64,000 nt of DNA from contig CAKRMK010000017.1 of the NCBI GenBank assembly GCA_934364795.1, positions 7,500-71,499 on the forward strand. Direction: 5' to 3'. Positions 25,194-34,065 of this stretch are shown here, one piece after another (position 1 is the first letter of the stretch; the number at the start of each line of letters is the position of its first letter). The DNA is from an uncultured Blautia sp. (lineage in GTDB: Bacteria; Bacillota; Clostridia; Lachnospirales; Lachnospiraceae). Position numbers and translations under genes: made by a program. Below the pieces are notes generated by a model, which did no database searches, had not been told where the DNA came from, and saw only the letters and a program-made list of their open reading frames with translations.

Positions 25194-26741
25194 CTATTTT
25201 ACGGTTACTTTACACTTCTTCGTGATTTTACCAGACTTTACTGTGATCGTAGCTGTTCCCTTTTTCTTGCCTTTTATCTTACCTTTACTGTTTACCGCCA
25301 CAATTTTGCTATTGGACGATTTATAAGTTACTTTATTTTTAGTTATAACATAGCTAAGTTTTGGCTTCAAAGTTTTGGTTTTACCTTTTTTCAGGGTAAG
25401 AGACGTTTTTATATTTTTAATAGCTGTGGTTCCTGGAACAGTGACAATGCAGGTTGCCTTACTTTTTCCGGATCTTACTGTGATTTTGGCTTTTCCGGCA
25501 CGTACTGCCTTTATTTTTCCTCTTTTATTAACAATTGCCACTTTTTTGTTGGAGCTTGAATATTTCACATTGCTTAAAGCGGCTGTAGTTTTTAAGGTAT
25601 AGGTTTTTCCTGGTTTTACACGGATATTGGACGGTAACTTAATCACAACCGGTGTAGGTGTTGGTGTTGGCGTTACAACCTGATTGGCAGGTGTGGGCGT
25701 TGGTGTCTCAGACAGATTGATGGCTTTTGACCAGAATTTACACGGCATACTGGAAACCACTCTTACAGGCTGCCATTTGCTTCCATTATATACATATTTC
25801 TGGAAGAAAATATATATTGTAAATTCCTTTGCAACACTGATTCCGGTTTTATGTCCGATAGTTCCAATGGACTGTTTCTGACTTTGGGTTATTGGATTCT
25901 GAAAGCTGCTCCAGTAAAGGGGATTCCAACGAACATCACCTTTTACAGGATTTTTATTATCACTTCCAGCACCTGTTACTGTAAATCTGTGTATCAGGCC
26001 TGGATAAAATGCCAGCGGCTTCTCAAAGCCAGTCACCTTGCTTTCTGTCACAGCCGGAGTATAGGGAGCCCTGGTTGTGGGGGTTACTGTTGGCTTTGCG
26101 GTGGGCTTTGGGGTCTGTGTTGGTTTCGGAGTTGCTGTTGGCTTGGGCGCCTGTGTTGGCTTGGGCGTTGCTGTTGGTTTCGGCGTTGCTGTTGGTTTCG
26201 GCGTTGCTGTTGGTTTCGGCGCCAGTGTGGGTGTTGGCGTTATAGTTGGCTTAGCTGCCTGCGTAGGCGTTGGAGTAATGACTGTGCCTGACTTTCTTGC
26301 CTTCAAAGGAAGTATTACACATTTCTTTGCAGGAACACCATTTGTGTCTTCGCCGTAGATCAGAACATATACATCATTGTCAGGATCCGGCATGGTCATT
26401 TTTACCAGTATCTGCTCTTCTGCTTTCTCGATCTTTCCTGTCTTTAAATGCTGTTTTTTTACCTCTTCAAATGTAGGAAGCTTCATTCCTGTTTTAATTG
26501 CAGTGACATAATAGGTTCCCACAGCTGTTGCATGGAATTTCAGTGCTGCTTCTGTATCAGATATCCAGCCTACGCCTTCCCCCTGGGATTTGATTACTTT
26601 CAGGGTCATAGTCTCTGAATCAGAGGCATCTGTTTCTGACGTTTCCACAGTCTCTTCTGCGCCAAGCACAGACAACTGACCGGATGGGATAGTCGCAACC
26701 ATAACTGCTGATAAGATAAATGCCATTATTCTTTTTTTCAT
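25194..26741 (-). CDS. Secreted protein with Ig-like (BIG2-type) repeats and Pro-Thr-Lys linker
   Basis: A 515-residue exported protein. The signal peptide (MKKRIMAFILSAVMVATIPS) is followed by an acidic stretch, an N-terminal domain of about 100 residues and a PTATPKP-type linker (about residues 150-225). A central unrecognised domain follows. Two C-terminal bacterial Ig-like domains come last (VKYSSSNKKVAIVNKRGKIK and VTYKSSNSKIVAVNSKGKIK). The very basic C-terminus suggests wall or polyanion binding, and no LPXTG anchor is present. ATG 26741 is used since GGAG is nine bases away; ATG 26747 would be too close. Confidence 0.83.
   Translation of the reverse strand: MKKRIMAFILSAVMVATIPSGQLSVLGAEETVETSETDASDSETMTLKVIKSQGEGVGWISDTEAALKFHATAVGTYYVTAIKTGMKLPTFEEVKKQHLKTGKIEKAEEQILVKMTMPDPDNDVYVLIYGEDTNGVPAKKCVILPLKARKSGTVITPTPTQAAKPTITPTPTLAPKPTATPKPTATPKPTATPKPTQAPKPTATPKPTQTPKPTAKPTVTPTTRAPYTPAVTESKVTGFEKPLAFYPGLIHRFTVTGAGSDNKNPVKGDVRWNPLYWSSFQNPITQSQKQSIGTIGHKTGISVAKEFTIYIFFQKYVYNGSKWQPVRVVSSMPCKFWSKAINLSETPTPTPANQVVTPTPTPTPVVIKLPSNIRVKPGKTYTLKTTAALSNVKYSSSNKKVAIVNKRGKIKAVRAGKAKITVRSGKSKATCIVTVPGTTAIKNIKTSLTLKKGKTKTLKPKLSYVITKNKVTYKSSNSKIVAVNSKGKIKGKKKGTATITVKSGKITKKCKVTVK
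26080..26285. repeat. In-frame repeat coding the PTATPKP linker
   Basis: Imperfect tandem units of about 18-24 bp (TTGGTTTCGGCGTTGCTG-like on the plus strand) encode PKPTATPKPTATPKP in the Ig-like protein. Confidence 0.7.
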
Positions 26742-26894
26742 ATGCATCAGCTCCTTATAAATGATTTTATAATCATTATAAAGGGAATCTGAAAAAGTGT
26801 AAACCCTGTATTAAGTTGTCACGGTACTTGCTTGTAATTGTCCAGGGTGTTCTTCTGTTTCATAACTGTGCTTTATATGGTTATTATGTATTTC

Positions 26895-26983
26895 CTAGAG
26901 CATGTTTGAAAAAGGTTTTCTGCAAAATATACCGCAAAGTGGGGCGTGCAGATTGCAGGAATGATTTTGGGGGCAGGCTCTAG
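26895..26983. repeat. Dispersed repeat family 1, short inverted-repeat copy
   Basis: The 89-bp copy is bounded by CTAGAGC and GCTCTAG. Its left terminus is CTAGAGCATGTTTGAAAAAG, and the interior has GCAAAATATACCGCAAAGTG and GCGTGCAGATTGCAGGAATG. Relative to 54070-54233 it lacks the central segment. It sits in the 304-bp gap between metA and the Ig-like gene, which otherwise holds only A/T-rich promoter-like DNA. Confidence 0.8.
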
Positions 26984-27045
26984 TCCAGCGATAATGAATG
27001 ATAAAAATGATTCCAAGCGGAGCACCTCCTTCCCCCGAAAAACCC

Positions 27046-27978
27046 TTATTTCCCGCTGAAATCCGGTGTTCCGTACAGGTTGTACGGGGTTGCCTGGTAA
27101 ACGTAATAATTCAGCCAGTTTGTATACAGATTATTGGCATGTGCCCTCCACAAAAGCTGTGGACCATTTTCGGGATTGTCATCGCGGTAGTAATTTTGGG
27201 GGATTTCGATAGGAAGTCCCTTTCCAAGATCTCGCTTGTATTCCCCGTCCAGGGTAACTCTGTCGTACTCCGGATGTCCCATAACAAAAATCTTGCGTCC
27301 ATCTTCTGCCATTGCTAGGAAAAGTCCCGCCTCCTCTGATTCAGCAAGAACCGTCAGTTCTTTGCAGGCATGTACATCTTCGATGGGCACTTCCGTATGT
27401 CTGGAATGAGGCGCCAGAAAGACATCATCAAAGCCTCTTACCAGCGGAATCTTTCGGTTCATAACCTTGTGCCAGAAAAGACCGAACATCTTTTTATCCA
27501 GCATTCTTTTTTTCAGGCCATAGAAATGATAAAGTGCTGCCTGGGCTGCCCAGCACAGGAAAATTGTAGAAGTAACATGAGTTTCTGACCAGTCCATGAT
27601 CTTTGTCACTTCTTCCCAGTAGTCTACTTCTTCAAATTCCATCTGCTCTACCGGCGCACCTGTAATGATCATGCCATCAAATTTTTTATCCTTCAGCTCT
27701 GTAAATGTCTGATAAAATTTATTCAGATGACTCCTGGACGTATTTTTCGCCTGGTGAGATTCCACAGCCATAAAACTTACATCAACCTGAAGAGGTGTGT
27801 TGGAAAGGGAACGCAGAAGCTGAAGCTCTGTTTCTTCTTTCAGCGGCATCAGATTCAGGATCAGAATATAAATAGGACGAATATCCTGATGCATGGCACG
27901 GTTTTCGTCCATAACAAATAAATTCTCTTTTTCCAGTATTTCTTTTACCGGCAAATCACTTTGTATCTTAATCGGCAT
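27046..27978 (-). CDS. metA: Homoserine O-acetyltransferase (MetA family)
   Basis: A 310-residue enzyme that acylates homoserine in methionine synthesis. The catalytic Cys142 (FLCWAAQAALYH) and the dyad His235/Glu237 (GHPEYDR) fall at the family's canonical numbers. Residue 111 is Glu (TGAPVEQMEF), which in characterised MetA enzymes marks acetyl-CoA rather than succinyl-CoA specificity. AGGAGG precedes ATG 27978. No SAM riboswitch or T-box is recognisable in the 108-bp gap to ligA; only a 7-bp-stem hairpin is seen there. Confidence 0.95.
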   Translation of the reverse strand: MPIKIQSDLPVKEILEKENLFVMDENRAMHQDIRPIYILILNLMPLKEETELQLLRSLSNTPLQVDVSFMAVESHQAKNTSRSHLNKFYQTFTELKDKKFDGMIITGAPVEQMEFEEVDYWEEVTKIMDWSETHVTSTIFLCWAAQAALYHFYGLKKRMLDKKMFGLFWHKVMNRKIPLVRGFDDVFLAPHSRHTEVPIEDVHACKELTVLAESEEAGLFLAMAEDGRKIFVMGHPEYDRVTLDGEYKRDLGKGLPIEIPQNYYRDDNPENGPQLLWRAHANNLYTNWLNYYVYQATPYNLYGTPDFSGK

Positions 27979-28035
27979 TTTATTTTCCTCCTGTAAAAAA
28001 CATATTCCTTATTTCATCATCAGAATTCTGACAGC

Positions 28036-28056
28036 ACAGACTTATTTCCAGTCTGT
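28036..28056. other. Small hairpin in the ligA-metA gap
   Basis: ACAGACT (28036-28042) pairs perfectly with AGTCTGT (28050-28056) around a 7-nt loop. No T run follows, so it is a weak candidate for mRNA processing or pausing rather than a terminator. Confidence 0.35.
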
Positions 28057-28086
28057 AGTAGCAGTATAAAAAATCATCCGCCAGCC

Positions 28087-30042
28087 TCATTCATTTGCCA
28101 GCCTCAGAAAATCTTCCTCTGACAAAATAGGAATCCCCAGCTCTTTGGCTTTTTTATTTTTGGATGATGTAGATTCTTTATCGTTATTGATCAGATAATC
28201 TGTTTTCTTCGTTACTGAACCGGTCACCTTGCCCCCTCTGGCTTCAATAAAAGCTTTCGCCTGGGAACGGTTGGCAAAATGTTCCACACTTCCGGTGATT
28301 ACAAAGGTTTTTCCTGCAAATACCTGCTCCTGGGAATTTTCTTCATGAATCAGGTGAAGGTGTTCCAGAAGGTGATCCAGTTTTTCGTTATTTTCTTCCT
28401 TCTGGAAATAATCCACAAGACTGCCTGCCAGTACAGGACCAATTCCTTCTATAGAACTGATTTCCTCTACATCTGCATGGCGCAGTTTTTCCAGATCGTC
28501 ATCAAAATATTTACAGATAATTTTCGCATTTGCAAGACCAATTCCTGCAATTCCAAGACTATAAATTACCTTTGCCAGAGTGGTTTCTTTTGCTTTTTCA
28601 AGATTTGTTATCAAATTATCAAAGGACTTCTGACCAAAGCCTTCCATTTCTACAATCTGGTCTTTATACTTCCCGATTTCAAAAATATCTCCGAAATTAT
28701 GAATAAATCCCATAGCAATAAATTTTTCAAGGGTAGCTTCGGAAAGCCCGTCTATATTCATGGCATCTCTGCTGGCAAAAAGAGTAAATGCCTTAATTTT
28801 TTTCGCCGCACAATCCGGATTCATGCAGTATAAAGTCTCTACATCGTTCTCCTTGCGGATACGTGCTTCATGACCACATACCGGACATTTATCTGGAATG
28901 ATAAGATTTCCGCTTCTGGTAAGATTTTCTGCAATCTGAGGAATGATCATATTGGCTTTATATACTTTAAGTATATCTCCAATTCCCAGCTGCAGCTCCT
29001 TTACAATGCTGATATTGTGTACACTTGCACGGCTTACGGTAGTGCCTTCCAGCTCCACCGGTTCAAAAATCGCCACCGGATTAATGAGCCCGGTTCTTGA
29101 AGGGCTCCACTCCATATCCACAAGCTTCGTTTCCCGCATTTCATCTGCCCATTTAAAGGCAAAAGAATTTCGAGGGAATTTGGCTGTGCTTCCAAGAGAT
29201 TCCCCGTAGGCAATGTCATCATATGTGACTACCAGGCCATCTGATGGAAAATCATTATTTACAATTGCTGTGGAAAAATATTCCATGGCATCATTCAGGC
29301 TTTCTGAAGTGACCATCTTATATTCCACCACATCAAAGCCCTGCTGTTTCAGCCAGATAAACTGCTTTTCCCTGGAATTTTCAAAATCCACATCCTGTGC
29401 ACTTACCAGGGCAAAAGCATAAAAACGCACATTTCTTTTTGCTGTAATTTCATTATTTAGCTGCCTCACAGAACCACTGCAAAGATTCCGGGGATTTTTA
29501 TATTTTGCATCCGCATCTCCGATGAGCTCATTGATCCGTTCAAATTCCGAGTAAGTGATAATTGCCTCACCACGAAGTACAAGCTGTCCTTTATATGGAA
29601 TTTTAAGAGGGATATTTTTAAATACTTTCGCGTTATTTGTAATAACCTCGCCTACGATTCCATTTCCTCTTGTGACAGCCTTAATAAGCTCACCATTCTC
29701 ATAAGTAAGAACAATGGTAAGCCCGTCCAGTTTCCAGGAAAGGAGACATTTGTGGCTTCCAATAAAACCTCGCAGCACTTCCCGGTCCTTTGTCTTATCA
29801 AGAGAAAGCATGGGACGTGGGTGTTCCTCTTTTGGCAGTTCATTTACTGCCTCATATCCAACACGGACAGTAGGGCTATTTGTGAGAACGGTGCCTGTTT
29901 CTTTTTCCAGCTGTTCCAGCTGATCGTACAGACTGTCGTACTCCTGATTGCTCATGATTTCCCTGTCCTGCTGGTAATACGCCTTTGCGGCTTCGTTCAA
30001 AGTTTCTACCAGTTCTTTCATTCGCTGTAGAGAATTTTCCAT
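28087..30042 (-). CDS. ligA: NAD-dependent DNA ligase
   Basis: A 651-residue ligase for replication and repair. The adenylation domain has the active-site lysine in SWKLDGLTIVL (KxDG). An OB-fold follows (LKVYKANMIIPQI), then a four-cysteine zinc finger (CPVCGHE and CMNPDCAAKK), helix-hairpin-helix repeats (IEGIGPVLAGSLV) and a C-terminal BRCT domain (GKTFVITGSVEHFANRSQAK). I use ATG 30042 with AGGAGG six bases before it. Its 5' end overlaps the 3' end of the rluF frame by 167 bp. Confidence 0.96.
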   Translation of the reverse strand: MENSLQRMKELVETLNEAAKAYYQQDREIMSNQEYDSLYDQLEQLEKETGTVLTNSPTVRVGYEAVNELPKEEHPRPMLSLDKTKDREVLRGFIGSHKCLLSWKLDGLTIVLTYENGELIKAVTRGNGIVGEVITNNAKVFKNIPLKIPYKGQLVLRGEAIITYSEFERINELIGDADAKYKNPRNLCSGSVRQLNNEITAKRNVRFYAFALVSAQDVDFENSREKQFIWLKQQGFDVVEYKMVTSESLNDAMEYFSTAIVNNDFPSDGLVVTYDDIAYGESLGSTAKFPRNSFAFKWADEMRETKLVDMEWSPSRTGLINPVAIFEPVELEGTTVSRASVHNISIVKELQLGIGDILKVYKANMIIPQIAENLTRSGNLIIPDKCPVCGHEARIRKENDVETLYCMNPDCAAKKIKAFTLFASRDAMNIDGLSEATLEKFIAMGFIHNFGDIFEIGKYKDQIVEMEGFGQKSFDNLITNLEKAKETTLAKVIYSLGIAGIGLANAKIICKYFDDDLEKLRHADVEEISSIEGIGPVLAGSLVDYFQKEENNEKLDHLLEHLHLIHEENSQEQVFAGKTFVITGSVEHFANRSQAKAFIEARGGKVTGSVTKKTDYLINNDKESTSSKNKKAKELGIPILSEEDFLRLANE

Positions 30043-30823
30043 GATGCCCTCCTGTCTTGATTTCATTTAAATTTCTGGTTGCATTCGTTTTTCTGCATGC
30101 GGCAGGAAGCTGGGAAGAATCTGCCAGCCCCCTCTCCAGCATTTTCCATTCTTCTGCAGTTGCATCCCGGTACTGCCCTTCTTTCAGGCCATCCAGTGTC
30201 AGCCCCATAATCCGTACCCTTTTTAACGTCAGCACCTGATATCCCAGATATTCACACATTCTGCGGATCTGACGGTTCAGTCCCTGTGTCAGTATGATAC
30301 GGAATGATTTTTTTCCTGTTTTTTCTACAAAACAAGGGCGGGTCACTGTGTCAAGAATTGGCACTCCTGATGACATTTTTTTCACAAAGCTGTCGTCTAC
30401 TGGTCTGTCCACTGTCACCAGATATTCCTTCTCATGATAGTTTCCCGCACGCATAATCTTATTCACCAGATCTCCCTGGTTTGTCAAAAGCAAAAGCCCT
30501 TCTGATTCCTTATCAAGGCGTCCCACCGGATAAATCCGTACCGGATAGTCCAGATATTCTGTCACCGTCATCTCCTGGCGCTGCTGTTTGGTACTGCACA
30601 CAACTCCCCGGGGCTTGTAAAATAAAAGAAGCACTTTTTCTTCTACCTTCTGTACAGGCTTACCATCTACAAGAACCTGTGCGTGCTCTGTAATTTTCTC
30701 CCCTGGTTCTGCCCTGTGTCCATCCACGGTAACTCTTCCTGCCTGGATCAGGCTGTCTGCCTCCCGTCTGGAGCAGAAACCGGCTTCACTTAAAAATTTA
30801 TTAATTCTGATTTTTTCGTCCAT
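29876..30823 (-). CDS. rluF: 23S rRNA pseudouridine synthase, RluF/RsuA family
   Basis: A 315-residue enzyme that isomerises uridine in 23S rRNA. An S4 RNA-binding domain comes first (IRINKFLSEAGFCSRREADS). The catalytic domain has the conserved Asp in VGRLDKESEGLLLLT, and the segments NYHEKEYLVTVDRPVDDSF and ILTQGLNRQIRRMCEYLGY closely follow RluF. After the conserved end the frame continues 55 codons through the start of ligA, adding a basic tail (NERTGRNFERSRKG and on). Either the overlap is real or a stop was lost. The start at 30823 is uncertain because the ribosome site is weak. Confidence 0.85.
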   Translation of the reverse strand: MDEKIRINKFLSEAGFCSRREADSLIQAGRVTVDGHRAEPGEKITEHAQVLVDGKPVQKVEEKVLLLFYKPRGVVCSTKQQRQEMTVTEYLDYPVRIYPVGRLDKESEGLLLLTNQGDLVNKIMRAGNYHEKEYLVTVDRPVDDSFVKKMSSGVPILDTVTRPCFVEKTGKKSFRIILTQGLNRQIRRMCEYLGYQVLTLKRVRIMGLTLDGLKEGQYRDATAEEWKMLERGLADSSQLPAACRKTNATRNLNEIKTGGHHGKFSTANERTGRNFERSRKGVLPAGQGNHEQSGVRQSVRSAGTAGKRNRHRSHK

Positions 30824-31060
30824 TGCTTCATTATATATTTTTTCCAAAAGAGATGCAAGGTCAACCTTGCCAATTTTCTCCATCCATAAATCAAAAAAAC
30901 TGCTTTGCAGAATTCTCTTCATAAAATAAGACAGATCAACCAGATTTCCCAGTTAATCTGCCCTATTTGCCCTATTTCATATTTATAGAAATTCAGCCAT
31001 CTCTTCCATTATCGAAGCACATTCCAGATGCTTCCCTTCCAGCCTCTGTCCAGGCATTGC

Positions 31061-32683
31061 TTAAGCATTTTTCAGATCACTGAATTTCATTTTCACAACA
31101 AGCATAGCACCCATCATCAGCACCACACCAATAATCAGGCATAACGGACTCTGAATGAAGCCAGCAAAAATATAGGTGATAAATGATACGATTGCAGCCA
31201 CAATTGCATAGGGAAGCTGTGTGGAAACATGGTTTACATGGTCACACTGTGCTCCTGCTGACGCCATAATCGTAGTATCCGAAATCGGAGAACAATGATC
31301 ACCGCACACAGCACCTGCCATACATGCAGAAATGGAAATAATCATCAGATTTCCAGGAGTATTTTCAAATACATGCACTACAATTGGAATCAGAATTCCA
31401 AACGTTCCCCAGGAGGTACCAGTTGCAAAAGCCAGGAAACATGCAACAATGAAAATAATTGCCGGAAGCATATTTACCAAACCTGTTGCAGAAGATTTTA
31501 CCAGTTCTGCCACAAATTCTGCCGCACCCAGGCTGTCTGTCATGCTCTTTAAGGTCCATGCAAAGGTCAGGATCAGAATTGCCGGTACCATAGACTTAAA
31601 GCCTTCCGGAATGCAAGCCATGCAGTCACGGAAAGAAAGGACTCTGCGAACCATGTAAAGAAGAATCGTCACTACCAGTCCAAAGAAGCTTCCCAGTACC
31701 AGTCCTACAGAAGCATCGCTCTGTGAAAAGGCAGTTACAAAATCAGTGCCACTGAAAAATCCACCTGTATAGATCATACCGATTACACAGCAGATAACAA
31801 GGGAAATAATAGGAATCAGAAGATCCATTACTTTTCCTCTTGGATTAACAGGTCCCTCACCTTCTCCGGAAGCATAAGGGCGGGCAGCTGTTGTAAACAG
31901 GTCACCTTTTAATGCATTTGATTCGTGGACACCCATAGCACCAAATTCTTCTTTCATCAGTACCATGGAAACCATCATAACAATGGTAAGAAGCGCATAA
32001 TAGTTATAAGGAATGGCTCTCACAAAGACAGACATGCCATCCTCACCCGGAACAAAGCCGCTGACTGCCGCCGCCCAGGATGAAATCGGTGCGATAATAC
32101 ATACCGGTGCAGCTGTAGCATCAATCAGATATGCAAGCTTTGCACGAGATACATTGTGCTGGTCTGTGATAGGACGCATTACACTTCCTACAGTCAGACA
32201 GTTAAAATAGTCATCAATAAAAATCAGAATACCAAGTAAAATAGTGGCAAGCTCTGCACCCACTCTTGTTTTAATATGCTTGCTGGCCCACCGCCCAAAA
32301 GCTGCGGAGCCTCCTGCCCTGTTCATCAGGCTGACCATAGTTCCCAGAATTACCAGGAAAACCAGAATACCCACATTGCTGCTGGATGAAAGCACGCTGA
32401 TCATTCCACCGGAAAAGATCTGATTTACAGTTCCTTCAAAATTCCCTCCGGAATACAAAAGTGCTCCCACCAGAATTCCAAGAAACAAAGAACTGTAAAC
32501 TTCCTTTGTGATAAGTGCAAGGACAATAGCTACAACAGGTGGTACCAAGGACCAGAAAGTTGCATACACTGCCGGAGTGGCAGCCTCCTCTTCAGCTGCC
32601 GCAAAAACCAGGTTCGGGCAAGCCAGGGCAACCATCAGTACTGCCGCAAAAAGGACTGACAGTTTGTTCCATTTGTACTTCAT
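31061..32683 (-). CDS. NhaC-family Na+/H+ antiporter or related carrier
   Basis: A 540-residue polytopic protein of the NhaC/arginine-malate antiporter group. About 12 transmembrane helices are seen. Conserved polar segments lie in the membrane: ILIFIDDYFNCLTVGSVMRP, APVCIIAPISSWAA and GDHCSPISDTTIMASAGAQCDHVNHV. Short helices at the N-terminus resemble an uncleaved or cleaved signal (PNLVFAAAEEE), which is common in Clostridia members. GGAGG precedes ATG 32683. The ion or substrate is not fixed by sequence: either Na+/H+ exchange or amine/organic-acid exchange is possible. Confidence 0.88.
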   Translation of the reverse strand: MKYKWNKLSVLFAAVLMVALACPNLVFAAAEEEAATPAVYATFWSLVPPVVAIVLALITKEVYSSLFLGILVGALLYSGGNFEGTVNQIFSGGMISVLSSSSNVGILVFLVILGTMVSLMNRAGGSAAFGRWASKHIKTRVGAELATILLGILIFIDDYFNCLTVGSVMRPITDQHNVSRAKLAYLIDATAAPVCIIAPISSWAAAVSGFVPGEDGMSVFVRAIPYNYYALLTIVMMVSMVLMKEEFGAMGVHESNALKGDLFTTAARPYASGEGEGPVNPRGKVMDLLIPIISLVICCVIGMIYTGGFFSGTDFVTAFSQSDASVGLVLGSFFGLVVTILLYMVRRVLSFRDCMACIPEGFKSMVPAILILTFAWTLKSMTDSLGAAEFVAELVKSSATGLVNMLPAIIFIVACFLAFATGTSWGTFGILIPIVVHVFENTPGNLMIISISACMAGAVCGDHCSPISDTTIMASAGAQCDHVNHVSTQLPYAIVAAIVSFITYIFAGFIQSPLCLIIGVVLMMGAMLVVKMKFSDLKNA

Positions 32684-33270
32684 TATCGATTTCCTCCCTC
32701 TTTTGCGGGAATCATTTTAGAGTATATAGGAAAAGCTCCGGCTTCCTGTTTTAAAAAAAGGAAAGCCATGAATCAGCTCCCATTATGGAAACGCATTCAC
32801 AGCTTTCTTATTTTTATAATCTGCACATCCACTTTACCGCATATTCCACACAAATTCGGTCTTCCTAAAGCCTGTTTGAAAAAAGGCTCCAGTAAAAGTG
32901 CACAGCAGACAATTCGCCGACAGCAACAAATAAAAATTTCTTTTATATGCAGCCAATCCGGCGTATTAAATAGCGCTCCACAACAGTGACAGTCTGCCGC
33001 ATATTCTGCGTCAGCCCAGAATCTTCTTCCTATGACTGAAAAAAATCCTTCGGCGGTCTTCCCTTTCTTCCTGGCAAACCTGTCATACGGATCAGAAGTG
33101 TGTGTGCAAAAAACCTTCTCCAAACACCCTCTGCTGCCAAAATTACTGATGAATCCCGCGCCTCTATCATAAATTCCCGTATTCAATTATAGAATAACTG
33201 TAACAGCTTTTTTATATAAATGCAAGTCTAAAAGTATAAAATTTCACGTTTATATATTTTTCGGTTTCTT
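32684..33270. other. 587-bp gap without a supported gene
   Basis: No frame here has a ribosome site plus convincing composition. A 129-codon minus-strand frame (32797-33186) is Cys-rich and looks accidental. CTAAAGCCTGTTTGAAAAAA at 32865 resembles a repeat family 1 terminus. The right part is A/T-rich and likely holds the NhaC promoter near 32720. Confidence 0.5.
32864..32892. repeat. Degenerate family 1 terminus
   Basis: CTAAAGCCTGTTTGAAAAAA followed by GGCTCCAG resembles the repeat ends (TAGAGCRTGTTTGAAAAA and GGCTCTAG) with almost no interior, like the minimal copy at 21463. Confidence 0.45.
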
Positions 33271-34053
33271 TTAACTCTCTGGTTTATCATACCTGAAAAT
33301 TCCAAATCCTTCTACCTGTCCAATCAGGTGGAAGCCTTTTTTTTCCATATAAGCCACTTTTTTCTCATTTGGAATACGAAATGCCAGATAATTACAATCC
33401 AGAAGCTTGGCATAACGAAGCACCTTGCGGATCACAGGTGTTTCTGAACTGAGCTGCAGATACAGCCCCTTTGCCACATGATTCACCTTGTCTTTTCCAC
33501 GCCTGCCATAGGGCATCATAATTGATGGATCATAGACACGCACATAAGCAGCCAGCTCATCTTCTGTTCCCAGGCAGACCACCTCATCAGCGTCTTTATC
33601 ATTATTGATAATCGCACAAATTTGCGCTACCACTTCCGGAACTTTCTGATAATTCGTTACCTTTTCATAATGCCCTGCCTGCATAATACTTTTGCCGCTT
33701 AAAGCAATCACCACGGCTGCCGCCACAATAAGAACCAACCGGAAAATTTTATTTTTCCCAAGCTGCTTTACAGCCATTGCACCTCCACAGGCAATCAGAG
33801 GCACCATTGGTAAAAGCCACAAAACTCTCCAGTACACCGAACTGCCAATGCACTTTTGAATTATCCAGGCAGTCACCGGGCAGAAAAATACAGCCAGCAT
33901 GATTACCACATAAACAAGAATCTGCCGAATCTGTTCCTTTTTTCGGAAAAATATCAAAAGATACAAAAATGCCACCAATAACAGATATGGATAAAAGCCC
34001 TCTCCCCAGTAGCTTTTCCAGGCAGCCAGAATATTTTGCATTACTTCATTCAT
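33271..34053 (-). CDS. Membrane protein, second of a coupled pair (DUF6077-like C-terminal part)
   Basis: A 260-residue protein. About four transmembrane helices occupy residues 15-145 (YPYLLLVAFLYLLIFF, VYVVIMLAVFFCP, RVLWLLPMVPLIACGGAMAV, FRLVLIVAAAVVIALSG). A soluble C-terminal domain follows (PEVVAQICAIINNDKDADEV onward). It looks like the second half of a glycosyltransferase-like (GT-C/DUF6077) membrane protein. GGAGG lies eight bases before ATG 34053 and begins right after the stop of the preceding gene, so the split is real, not an obvious frameshift. The function is unknown. Confidence 0.65.
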   Translation of the reverse strand: MNEVMQNILAAWKSYWGEGFYPYLLLVAFLYLLIFFRKKEQIRQILVYVVIMLAVFFCPVTAWIIQKCIGSSVYWRVLWLLPMVPLIACGGAMAVKQLGKNKIFRLVLIVAAAVVIALSGKSIMQAGHYEKVTNYQKVPEVVAQICAIINNDKDADEVVCLGTEDELAAYVRVYDPSIMMPYGRRGKDKVNHVAKGLYLQLSSETPVIRKVLRYAKLLDCNYLAFRIPNEKKVAYMEKKGFHLIGQVEGFGIFRYDKPES

Positions 34054-34065
34054 ATCAGCCACCTC

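Noticed and set aside
26077..26358. Gly/Val-rich plus-strand frames over the PTATPKP linker
   Set aside because: Antisense shadow of a low-complexity linker; two competing frames exist, neither with a ribosome site.
27979..28086. SAM riboswitch or T-box before metA
   Set aside because: The 108-bp gap is too short and has only one 7-bp-stem hairpin, with no riboswitch core motifs.
32797..33186. 129-codon Cys-rich minus-strand frame
   Set aside because: It has no ribosome site, odd composition (CCCRRIVCC), and overlaps a repeat-like terminus; treated as non-coding.
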